Shown here one piece after another: positions 54,601-64,000 of a stretch of DNA of 64,000 bases (position 1 is the first letter of the stretch; each line of letters opens with the position of its first letter). Location of the stretch: contig NC_064041.1 of the NCBI RefSeq assembly GCF_932526225.1, positions 16,239,888 through 16,303,887 of the forward strand. The letters run 5' to 3'. The notes beneath the pieces were generated by a model. That model saw nothing but the letters and a program-made list of their open reading frames with translations. It searched no databases and was not told where the DNA came from. Origin of the DNA: Nematostella vectensis (taxonomy: Eukaryota > Cnidaria > Anthozoa > Actiniaria > Edwardsiidae). The position numbers and the translations under genes are program-made.

Positions 54601-57600
54601 GGGATGGGCGTGGTTAGCAAGACAGAATGGGCGTGGTTAGCAAGAGGGGATGGGCGTGGTTAGCAAGACGGGGTGGGCGTAGTTAGCAAGACAGAATGGG
54701 CGTGGTTAGTAAGACGGGATGGGCGTGGTTAGCAAGACAGAATAGGCGTGGTTAGCAAAAACGGGATGGGCGTGGTTAGTAAGACGGGATGGGCGTGGCT
54801 AGCAATACAGAATAGGCGTGGTTAGCAAAACGGGATGGGCGTAGTTAGTAAGACGGGATGGGCGTGGTTAGCAAGACAGAATAGGCGTGGTTAGCAAGAC
54901 GGGATGGGCGTGGTTAGCAAGACGAGATGGGCGTAGTTAGCAAGACGGGATGGGCGTGGTTAGTAAGACGGGATGGGCGTGGTTAGCAAGACGGGATGGG
55001 CGTGGTTAGCAAGACGGGATGGGCGTGGTTAGTAAGACGGGATGGGCGTAGTTAGCAAGACGGGATGGGCGTGGTTAGCAAGACAGAATGGGCGTGATTA
55101 GCAAGACAGGATGGGCGTGGTTAGCAAGACGGGATGGGCGTGGTTAGTAAGGGGATTAGGGACTCTCTCTCGTGGCAGTTATTACTCCCGTGTAACATTG
55201 ACATGCTTCAAAAACAGGTTGGTAGAGATCTTATGGGCAAAAAATGACAACAGAGAAGATGATGTTGGTGGCAAAGCAGGAATATTATAGTCTAATTATG
55301 ACTTTGCATTGCGGGATTATAACTGAGGAAACTGTTTTAAATATTAAATTAAGTTTTCGCCAATAAAGATATTAACAATTAAGTGAAGATACATTAAAAT
55401 TATTGTGTGCTACAATTCCAACATTTACAATGGTCAGGAATACGATTTTTAATTAAACCAGGGTTCGTCAGGTCGTTGAATTAAACCAGGGTTCGTCAGG
55501 TCGTTGAATTAAACCAGGGTTCGTCAGGTCATTGAATTAAACCAGGCTTTTGTCAGGTCGACAGTCTTTGACCCTCATTTCATTTGTGACATTTCCCTTC
55601 ATCAAACACACCCTCATTTCATTTGTGACATTTCCCTTCATCAAACACGCTCTCATTTCATTTGTGACATTTCCCTTCATCAAACACACCCTCATTTCAT
55701 TTGTGACATTTCCCTTCATCAAGCACACCCTCATTTCATTTGTGACATTTCCCTTCATCAAACACACCCTCATTTCATTTGTCACATTTCCCTTCATCAA
55801 ACACACCCTCATTTCATTTGTGACATTTCCCTTCATCAAACACACCCTCATTTCATTTGTGACATTTCCCTTCATCAAACACACCCTCATTTCATTTGTG
55901 ACATTTCCCTTCATCAAACACACCCTCATTTCATTTGTGACATTTCCCTTCATCAAACACACTCTCATTTCATTTGTGACATTTCCCTTCATCAAACACA
56001 CCCTCATTTCATTTATGACATTTCCCTTCATCAAACACACCCTCATTTCATTTGTGACATTTCCCTTCATCAAACACACCCTCATTTCATTTGTCACATT
56101 TCCCTTCATCAAACACACCCTCATTTCATTTGTGACATTTCCCTTCACCAAACACACCCTCATTTCATTTGTGACATTTCCCTTCATCAAACACACCCTC
56201 ATTTCATTTGTGACATTTTCCTTCATAAAACACACCCTTATTTCATTTGTGACATTTCCCTTTATCAACACACCCTCATTTCATTTGTGACATTTCCCTT
56301 CATCAAACACACCCTCATTTCATTTGTGACATTTCCCTTCATCAAACACACCCTTATTTCATTTGTGACATTTCCCTTCATTAAACACACCCTCATTTCA
56401 TTTGTGACATTTCCCTTCATCAAACACACCCTCATTTCATTCGTGACATTTCCCTCCATCAAACACACCCTCATTTCATTTGTGACATTTCCCTTTATCA
56501 AAAACCTGTTCAGATCCCTGAATACTCACTGGCATCCAGCGCTTGTGAAATTATAAAAACCGAACCGGCACTCGGCACACTTGGCTCCATCCGTGCTATT
56601 CTTGCAAGTACAGTTGCCTGTAACGTCATCGCACTGTGCATCCGCTGACCCACTCATATTACACCGACACTCAACACACCCACTCCCAGTGGTGTACCCG
56701 TAGAACGAGTCGTTACATCTGCTGCACGTGCGAGTGATAACGCCAGGTTTACATGGGCACTGTCCGGATACAGCGTTACACACAAGGTGGTGTGAGCCAG
56801 TGGAGACACAATCGCAGGCTACGGAGGAAAGAGTTTAGGTATGAGGCGGTGCTCACGGTTATAGGGTTTAGCCATGATTTCGCCAACAATAACTCCTGTA
56901 TTGGAGTCCCCCAGGTACATTTTATGATTGTCATGACTTACGTGCACAACCGCTCGATGTGAAGTTGTAGAATCCTGGTTTGCACTTATCGCAGGTTCTT
57001 CCAGTCACCCCCGGCTTACATTGGCATTTGCCGCCATACCGGTCACACGTTGAGTTCAAGTATGTCCCGACACTGTCACAGCCACATGCTGGGGGAATTA
57101 AAACAGGATGGTTTAAAAGACAAATAGAGTGAAGAAAACACAGCAACCTGTAAAATGTGCTACTAATCATTGTGGCAGTATCCAATGAACTGTGTGCGAG
57201 CGTTGATATGTATACAGTAGAACAATTGGGGGCAGGATGAACAACTGCAACTATCCAATAGTCTCAAAATAACCATCTAAAAACAAAGCCTTATACATCA
57301 TTTACCAATGAAAAATATTTCATAATAGCTCAACCTGTAAATTTTAACAAGATATCCAAGAGAACTCACCCATAGCCCCATTAAACACCTCCGACATGAC
57401 AGAGAAGGAGATGTTCTTGCTACAGATGGGCTGACTGGTCGCTATTGTGCTAATTGTGGTCCAGTTATTCCAGCACTGCTTAATGGTGTCACTATCAAAC
57501 CCATGGGCGACGCCCTCTGCCACAGCAACTTTGTACACTCGGGACTCTGTAACATCAGGTAGAATTACAAGGGAGTCGACACCTATTGAGGCATTGAGAG

Positions 57601-60600
57601 ATGACCCTGGGCTAAATGTCACATTGAAATTGTATGTTTGTCCAGGACACATGACGATAGGTGTGGCTGCCCGCCGTGCCAAGCCCCGCCCTGCTAGAAG
57701 ACCAGTGACATTCATAACCGTCATGTTTACACCCGAGCAATTCCCAGCAGCCTCGGCTGAGATGTGAATCTGCAAAGAGTCAGCGCCCGTTGCCAGGTCT
57801 GTGTACCGCAGCATTAGGAACCATTTCCAGTTAACATCAACTCTGGCCTGGAAATTGATATACTGTCCAGGGGTGATTCTACCATAGCCTGTCCCAGTGA
57901 AGAACTTGTCCAGGTCAACAGTGTTTGATGCTTGCATGTAGTCGCCTGTTGCTTCCTCGGCTTCGAAGGTCAGATAAGAGAAGCTGGGGGTGAAGTAACC
58001 GGTGGTGACGTCGGTACAGCGGGTGCCAATGATGTTTGTACGGCACATACAAGACCCTAAACACGTAAGAGGTGGGTTCAATTAAGTGTTGCAGAAATAA
58101 TGGCTAGGGGAGGGTGTACATGCATAGATATTTGCAAAAACAGGTGATTTTTCAACAACTTTAATCTCAGTAGGAAAAATTGTGTTTTGGTGATTAAAAA
58201 AACACGTGTGTCTACTGTTCGTATATCCCTGCTGTTGGTATGCTCCTAGTGATTCTATTTTAACAAGCTTAACTCTAAAAGGCATGTCGAAATACATCGG
58301 CTATTGAATTGTCCCACATAAATTACTCTCATGGTAGCACAATCAAATGCCCAAATCAAATTATAAACAGTATTTATGTAAAGCAAAATTACAGTGGTGT
58401 TATGCAAGGGTAGTAATATCAGTACTGACGAACCCCAGTGAGGTAACTTGATGTTATGATGTAAAATGATTTAAATGCTTTCAAAAAACTGATAGGAAAA
58501 CGCAAAGATGGTTCATTGTGCAAGAGATTTTCTGTTTACGTAACTTATGTATATGACTGCATATCCCTACATCAGATCACCAAATTACTACAGGATATTC
58601 ACATCACCAATTTACTAAACAGGGTTTTTTCGTCTACATAGACAAACCTCTGCTTGAACACAAATTTCATTGATAAGCTCACTTGATCAATTCGCTGGAA
58701 GTACCGCAAACAATCCCATTCTTTCCTCTCACAGACAAATGTCTTGAATATTTGGCACATGGTTCCTGGTCTATCTAAGAATTTGATAACTACTACTAAT
58801 GATATCCGTAGTATTAAGGCAGCTTCTACGGCATCCATATTTCCAGCGCCTTTCTAGATCCAAGTATCGAAAAATGATACCAATGAGAAACAACTGAACA
58901 AACACATGCAATGACCGGGGTGGGCAAGACATTTGTACATGCCGATTAGGGCCAATCAGAGCATGCTTTTTTATATGCATTGTTTTCTAGCCAATCCCAG
59001 TGGTCCCAATATAGGGGACCCGAACATGAAAATTTTAAGGTATTTGTATCAGGCCCTCTTTTTATTGCTTCCCAGTATATACTTTATAGGTAACGATAAA
59101 AGGGCCTGACACTTGGGCTATGCTAGAGATAACAAACCATGCACAAGGATCCAGCGTACTTTGGAAGCACCCTCAAAGTACACTGAATCCTCGAGCATGA
59201 TAACAAATAAGATTGATTAATAATGGATGCATTCACTTTTATTCTGACATGTGACATATCGGTGACTTACCAGTGGTTTTGTTGCAGATTTGGAGCACAG
59301 AGCCACCGTAATCACAGTCACATCTCTTGCAGTCCGTATCGAGGGTTTTTGGGAAGTCCCAGTAGCCATGTTTACACTCTTGGCAAGTCCGTGTGTGAAC
59401 ATTAGGCTTACAAGAACACTGACCGTTGTACTGGTCACAATTGAGGGATGCATTCACTGTACCATTACCAACACACAGGCATTCTGAAAAAAAAGATAAT
59501 GTTTTAAATGTTTATTTGCCACATACAAACACAAAACATTTATTTTGAAAAAGTTTAAAAAAAAAACATTTTTAAGATAAAAAAATTAATTGTTTGGGTC
59601 TGCATCAGTTGTTTTTTCTTGGCCTGCAGTAAATGGCTATGTTTTTGTGGTAACCCTGCCACTTGAGGCAAAATCAATAAAGTAAAATAAATGAATAGTG
59701 AAAAGCAGTTGCTTTTTTTGCTTTTGCAAACCAATACAGCAAAGGGAAAGAAACTGGTCATCATTATAAAGAGTACAAATCTTACATGTATGTAAGATTG
59801 TAATAACAATACAATAAATAAATGTGTTTTTTTTTATAATAATTCTAGTGGCTTCTTACCCGTACAGTAGCCAATTGGTTCCAGGGTGTATCCCCAAAAC
59901 GTATCGGCACAAGAGTCACATTGTCGCCCTGTGACATTAGCCCGGCACTCGCACTGTCCTGTCGTCTGATTACAAGTACCGTTATTGGTGATGCCTTGTG
60001 GAAAACAGTTGCAGTCTGAAAAAAGAAAGGAGTCACTCAGATGTGTTGTTAAATATTCCTTACCATTAATAATCAGAAACTTGAAAGAATAATGACTGAG
60101 GTTTCATCTGGAAAACAGTTGCAGCCAACTTACACTTGTTGTTGATAAATATCACTTCCAATTTCTTATCATGGATTGGACAATTGAGAATAAAATGACC
60201 AGGGTTTTCTCTAAGAAATTTGAGTATTGGTTGGCTAGGAGATTGAGTCGGCTAAGAAAGCTCTACACAGAAGTACAGATTTGTGCATAAACTTGTTTAT
60301 AATTAAGACAATTGTTACCTGGACATATCTCAGGGTGGTTGAGGGACAGACTCATGTTACGGTAGAATTTGTCTTTGCAACGCTCACAGAAATGCCCTTC
60401 TGTGTTGTGATAGCAGTCGTCACAGGTGCCGTACCCTTCCTGTTGGCTGTAAGTACAGCTATCCGCATGACTGTGGCACTCACATCCTACAACGAGCAGA
60501 AAGGATTTTATTTAATATCAGGTGTCCTGATCAATGTAAGGGCAAAATATTATTATAATACCTGATGTTCAATGCAGAAGTGTTAAATGTTACTAGATTT

Positions 60601-62620
60601 GTTTAATCCATGAGATGTAAAATTAGAAATTCCATATAATATAAAAATACAAGACAGTAAAAAATACAAGACTTTGGAAATTATTGTGAACTATTCCTCT
60701 ATTTTTTGTGTGTGTAGATTTTTGTAGCCTATTACACTGAAAATAGAAAAAGCTGCTTATTAGTCAAGGGCAACATAGAACATTTCTGCAACTTGCAAAA
60801 ACTGACTGAAACCAGGAAAACATCCTGATGATTCCATCTACGCGGGAATACAGCTAAATGGCTTCCCATACAAAACTCACAAATGGCTTCCCAAAATAAA
60901 GGAGGGACTAAACATTTTCTCTTTATCAGAGTAGTTTGAAATTCTCAATTATGACAGTCATTACATTAACAGGTACACTTCAAATATAATTGGGTCCTTG
61001 TTCGAGTTGTCAAACATTTAGTAAACAAAAACCAGCCGAAATAACCGTCCATCATCAAACTTGACTTCACTGCAAATACGACGATATAAACTACACGTAA
61101 AAAATGTAAATGCCAAAGAACACCTATGGATTTATATAGATTTTTTGGGGGTAGGCAATGTTCTACATTATAAATTGTATAGATATTTACCGTTATCAAA
61201 ACATAACAAAACAATATTTTCTTTATTTTAGACCAAGAAGCGTGAGTAAAGTCTGCTTGCAAATTCCGTAACTTTATAATAAAAAGGATGGTATTAGAAA
61301 AAATTAGGAGACAACGTCTAGATATTGATGAGTTCATTTTGATGCGAATGGGTTGTGCAGTAGTCTTAATTTAATTCGATGCTTTACTAATGTCATAGAG
61401 ACACCCCCGGAATTGAATCAATTGTTTCAACAACAACTTTCGCATCAAGCAAAAAATTTAATAAATAAAAAGTAAAAACTATTAGAGATATCGATGCTAT
61501 TGTCTTTTGTTTTTGGCTCAATAACAACTTTGAAATAGTTGAAAAAGGAGTGATAGTGTCATAATAGCATTTAAATTATTTATCAATGCCCAAAAGTCAC
61601 TTGAAACTCGCTGATAAGTAACCTAAAACAGTGGTCACTTTACTTACTTTCGCAAGGATTCGGCTCTGTTTCTGATGTCGCCGGCATCCACGTCTTGTTG
61701 TTAAATAAAGGCAAGCACCTCTCGCAGTCATCTCCTGTGGTATTATGCAAGCAGTCGCAGTTCTTGCCCGTTTCATGTGGGAAATCGCACCATCGAGCGT
61801 GCCCATGGCATTTACATCGGGCAATCACTTCCAGATCGGAGACCGCGTAATAATACTGCTTTAGAGTGACTTCGTCTTTAGCCACCTCCAGTCCGTCAGT
61901 TCCGGGGTATTCCATTCGCAAGCGCAAGTCTGTAGCACTGAGGTATTGCTGAACTTGAGTATCGAAAAAGCTGGCTTTGTTATAACGTCTCAGGAAATCA
62001 AAAGTAACCTTGCCGTTCTGCTGTGGCGAACTCGAGCTGTACTTCTCCGTGCATTTAGCGCTAAAATCTCCAAATCTGTTTTCGGTGGGGTCCGTATTTT
62101 CCATACCGAAATCTTTACGGCAATTGAACGAGTAGTACTGCAGCGGATCCCACGTTTGGCCCTTGTCGAATGACTTCTCCAGTATTGCTTTCGAAGGACG
62201 GGGTGATTCGAATGTGAACATGATATGACCCGTAATGTCATAAGTTTTATTGAACGAAATAGAGACGTTAACTTTAAGATCGTCTCTTGGGTTTTTCTGA
62301 TACCAGTCCCACCAAGTCTCGGATTGCCAAAAAGTGGCATCACTTCCAGGTGACTTATCCGCTATGTACTCGATCGGGTGCCTTTCTGTGGGACTGGAGG
62401 CGTTGCATTTAAAGCAGCCATTGAGAGGTTTAACCCGACAATATTCAGACGGAGGGCTCCCACAAGTACTGGTACTACTCACTGCTCGGTGTTTCATTTT
62501 CGCAGCAAATCTAGGCTCCGGAACACACGTTTCAACGTCGTCGTATTTCTCATTCTCGAAACACTCGGAGTTGACTTTTGAAACCGTCAGTAAGAACAAC
62601 ACCATGCCTAGGCCTCGCAT
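48674..62620 (-). CDS. Laminin chain (gamma-like LN, LF plus L4, coiled coil), 12 exons
   Basis: Exons: 62620-61648, 60486-60319, 60015-59860, 59483-59271, 58056-57370, 57088-56942, 56818-56530, 54179-53395, 52997-52770, 51962-51810, 51078-49823, 49186-48674. All phases agree; 5568 bp, 1855 residues. Signal peptide 1-18; LN domain about 30-268 ([23 protein letters not shown]), closest in wording to gamma/netrin LN; LE modules 269-515; LF (IV type B) domain about 515-725 ([28 protein letters not shown]); LE modules 733-950; L4 (IV type A) about 960-1115 ([18 protein letters not shown]); LE modules to about 1266; coiled coil 1267-1855 starting [12 protein letters not shown] and ending with a near-terminal Cys (PPRGCS). 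Secreted basement-membrane subunit that trimerises through the coiled coil. No LG domains. LF together with L4 is normally an alpha-chain feature, so the class is uncertain. Confidence 0.93.
49405..49562. mobile_element. MITE, GTAGCCAGG family
   Basis: GTAGCCAGGGGG at the left and AAATCCTGGCTACGCCGCTG at the right; the interior matches the 17556 copy. In the last laminin intron. Confidence 0.75.
51068..51150. repeat. Duplicated splice acceptor in laminin
   Basis: CTCCGGGCATTCTGGGTAAA and the following ATATTATTACAT occur twice 41 bp apart. The first copy holds the acceptor used by exon 51078-49823; the second gives a decoy acceptor at about 51119 that would shift the frame. Confidence 0.8.
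51190..51514. mobile_element. Foldback MITE, about 100-bp arms
   Basis: Left AACAGTGATTGTTAGGTTAA through TTTGGCTAAAATGTGCC is repeated inverted at 51420-51512. In a laminin intron; no coding. Confidence 0.8.
51545..51765. repeat. 60-bp minisatellite, four units
   Basis: Unit GTACCACAGGGTACCCCTAT plus AAGCGTCCCTACCCCTCATC and CCCTACGTGTTTATATTTGA. Ends about 45 bp from the donor of laminin exon 51962-51810. Confidence 0.9.
52352..52769. repeat. 21-bp minisatellite made from a laminin LE exon end
   Basis: About 17 units of CAGTACTTATCCTTGAGGCC plus C. On the minus strand one frame reads KYWGLKD repeats, matching [13 protein letters not shown] at the end of exon 52997-52770. Copies of the exon end with donor (CCAAG/GTAGGATAT and CCAAG/GTATGATCGG) lie at both sides of the array. 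Confidence 0.85.
53125..53365. repeat. (GAT)n microsatellite
   Basis: Imperfect GATGAT/GACGAT tract in a laminin intron, about 30 bp from the donor of exon 54179-53395. Confidence 0.9.
54188..55150. repeat. 23-bp minisatellite at a laminin acceptor
   Basis: About 42 units of GGGCGTGGTTAGCAAGACGG plus GAT. It starts about 10 bp from the acceptor of exon 54179-53395. In the transcript sense each unit carries TTGCTAACC, close to the branch-point consensus, and is pyrimidine-rich. Confidence 0.9.
55445..55560. repeat. 28-bp repeat, four units
   Basis: TTAAACCAGGGTTCGTCAGG plus TCGTTGAA in tandem. Confidence 0.85.
55563..56510. repeat. 39-bp minisatellite, about 24 units
   Basis: Unit CATTTGTGACATTTCCCTTC plus ATCAAACACACCCTCATTT. 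Being 13 codons long it is open on both strands for more than 240 codons. Ends about 20 bp from the donor of laminin exon 56818-56530. Confidence 0.95.
59050..59115. repeat. Short inverted repeat in laminin intron
   Basis: CAGGCCCTCTTTTTAT and GATAAAAGGGCCTG face each other over about 35 bp; a second small pair (GGATCCAGCGTACTTT with AAAGTACACTGAATCC) lies at 59148-59192. Confidence 0.6.
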
Positions 62621-63400
62621 CTCTCCCTATTGGCGCTTTACGCGAATTCCGTCGACTAATTGGAGCACCAAATTCCTTAGCCGTAGCGAGGAAACTCGTC
62701 AAGGGATTCACGAGGCGACCATTTACAATTTCAAATGCTGATTATAACGACATAATACGAACCTATTGGTGAGGAAGGCACGCAAAAATACTCGACCTCT
62801 GATTGGTGGGTTTTGTTATAACCGTGTTGTCATGACGACTAGGTTAGTCATTTATTCAGAAAAATCAACAGAACGGAACTCAAACGTCAAACTCAAGATA
62901 TCAAGAGGGCAAATAACGAGAAAATAAACATCTTTAAGAAATCTAGGGGCTGTATTTCCATTGGCCAGAATCTGGGTATTTTTTCTTGTTTTCTCGGTGC
63001 GCGAAAAATCAATTGCTGTCGACGTGATGATTTCTAGCGTCGGAATGTACATTTCTTTGTTTACGTTGAGTGCAAGCGTGTCTGGCTCCGTAACGGCTAA
63101 AAATAAGTATCTGCCGAAAAAAGGAAGACATTTCCAGGGCAGATTTCAGTGATCTATCAGTACAGAGAGCGATCAGATTAGACGGGAAATCTCGTTAGAG
63201 CGATGAGTGAACACCTGTTCCCTGTAGATTTCGGGAACTAAGTTTTACCGTTGTCATGGAGCGATGCGTTGATGCGATCTAGCAAATAATCCAAACCTGT
63301 TGACCCCGACGAGACTAGATCAGTTATGCTGTTGAACTAAAGCACTTAGAAGGCATATCTGCGCTTTGAATGCAAAAGGATTTAAGAGAAGGCTTCCATG
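62621..63400. promoter_or_regulatory. Laminin upstream region
   Basis: Start of the gene is on the minus strand, so this is 5' flank. CCAAT-type words occur at about 62630 (CTATTGGCG), 62763 (CTATTGG) and 62802 (TGATTGG). No TATA box placed with confidence; no other gene seen. Confidence 0.4.
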
Positions 63401-63414
63401 AACCAGTGTACTAA

Positions 63415-63715
63415 AATGGGTTCCGAAACCAAATGCACTAACATGGGTTCTGCTGCAAAATAAGCACTAAAATGGGTTCTGCTGCAAAATAAGCAGTAAA
63501 ATGGGTTCTGCTGCAAAATGAGCACTGAAATGGGTTCTGCTGCAAAATAATTACTGATATGGGTTCTTCTGCAAAATAAACACTGACATCGGTCCTGCTG
63601 CAAAATGAGCACTGAAATGGGTTCTGCTGCAAAATAAGCACTGAGATGGGTTCTGCTGCAAAATGAGCACTAAAATGGGTTCTGCTGCAAAATAAGCACT
63701 GACATGGGTTCCAAA
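63415..63715. repeat. 28-bp minisatellite, about 11 units
   Basis: Unit ATGGGTTCTGCTGCAAAATA plus AGCACTGA. On the minus strand it reads YFAAEPISVLILQQNP-type frames, not coding. The remaining bases to 64000 are AT-rich with no feature seen. Confidence 0.9.
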
Positions 63716-64000
63716 TACAAAAGATCCCCTTGCGATTTTCTTTCTTTTCTCGATTAAAGATATAAAGAATGGACCCCGTTCTGACTAGAATCTTTAAATA
63801 ACAGAGGTAATTGAACATTTTATATCGGTAATTACGCAATATCATTATTAATGTCAGAACTAAAATAAAATCATATTGAGGCATTGTTTTAATCATATAC
63901 GGTTTTAGATCAAATTTTACAACACATTAATATAATCTCAATCTACTCCCGTCATTCAAACTGCTAGCAGTTGATTATTAAAATATAAGCGATATGGAAT

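Noticed and set aside
55537-56556. Long frames on both strands (up to 246 codons)
   Set aside because: Produced by a 39-bp tandem repeat (13 codons) without stops; no splice or family support.

Overview
This window looks like nuclear DNA of an early-branching animal, most likely a cnidarian. Reasons: intron-rich animal genes (a Rap/Ran-GAP plus CNH gene, a laminin chain, sushi-domain exons), many minisatellites and foldback MITEs, a Ginger DNA transposon, a hammerhead-ribozyme repeat and a Polinton-like virus-derived element. The species call is inference from gene and transposon content; no marker gene fixes it.

Layout. 1-0.9 kb holds two minus-strand sushi (CCP) exons of a gene running off the left edge. 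5.4-20.4 kb holds a minus-strand orthologue of GARNL3, modelled here with 24 exons whose phases all agree (902 codons). A further phase-compatible first exon lies at 34.7-34.9 kb, so GARNL3 may span 5.4-34.9 kb and host most of the repeats in between. 48.7-62.6 kb holds a complete minus-strand laminin chain in 12 exons (1855 codons) with signal peptide, LN, LE, LF, LE, L4, LE and coiled coil, and no LG domains.

Mobile DNA. A 2.7 kb TIR element (6884-9619, CTA duplication) sits inside a minisatellite filling GARNL3's last intron. A Ginger transposon (23452-31699, GTAA duplication, TIRs near 1 kb) sits inside another minisatellite; it encodes integrase, Ulp1-like and OTU domains and carries nested insertions, one with a canonical hammerhead ribozyme. 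An 11.7 kb element with GC-rich TIRs (35773-47508), between the two host genes, carries a capsid-like protein, packaging ATPase, retroviral-type integrase, several structural or unknown proteins, and a PolB-like/SF1 helicase/HNH cluster. Its capsid, integrase and replication genes are frameshifted while the ATPase and a 515-residue protein are open, so it reads as a decaying provirus-like insertion. LINE, foldback and MITE fragments are scattered elsewhere.

A recurrent theme is tandem repetition touching splice sites: several arrays begin within tens of bases of a donor or acceptor, some are built from the splice junction itself, and one is made from the 3' end of a laminin LE exon. All exon models are by eye from splice consensus, reading phase and family resemblance.
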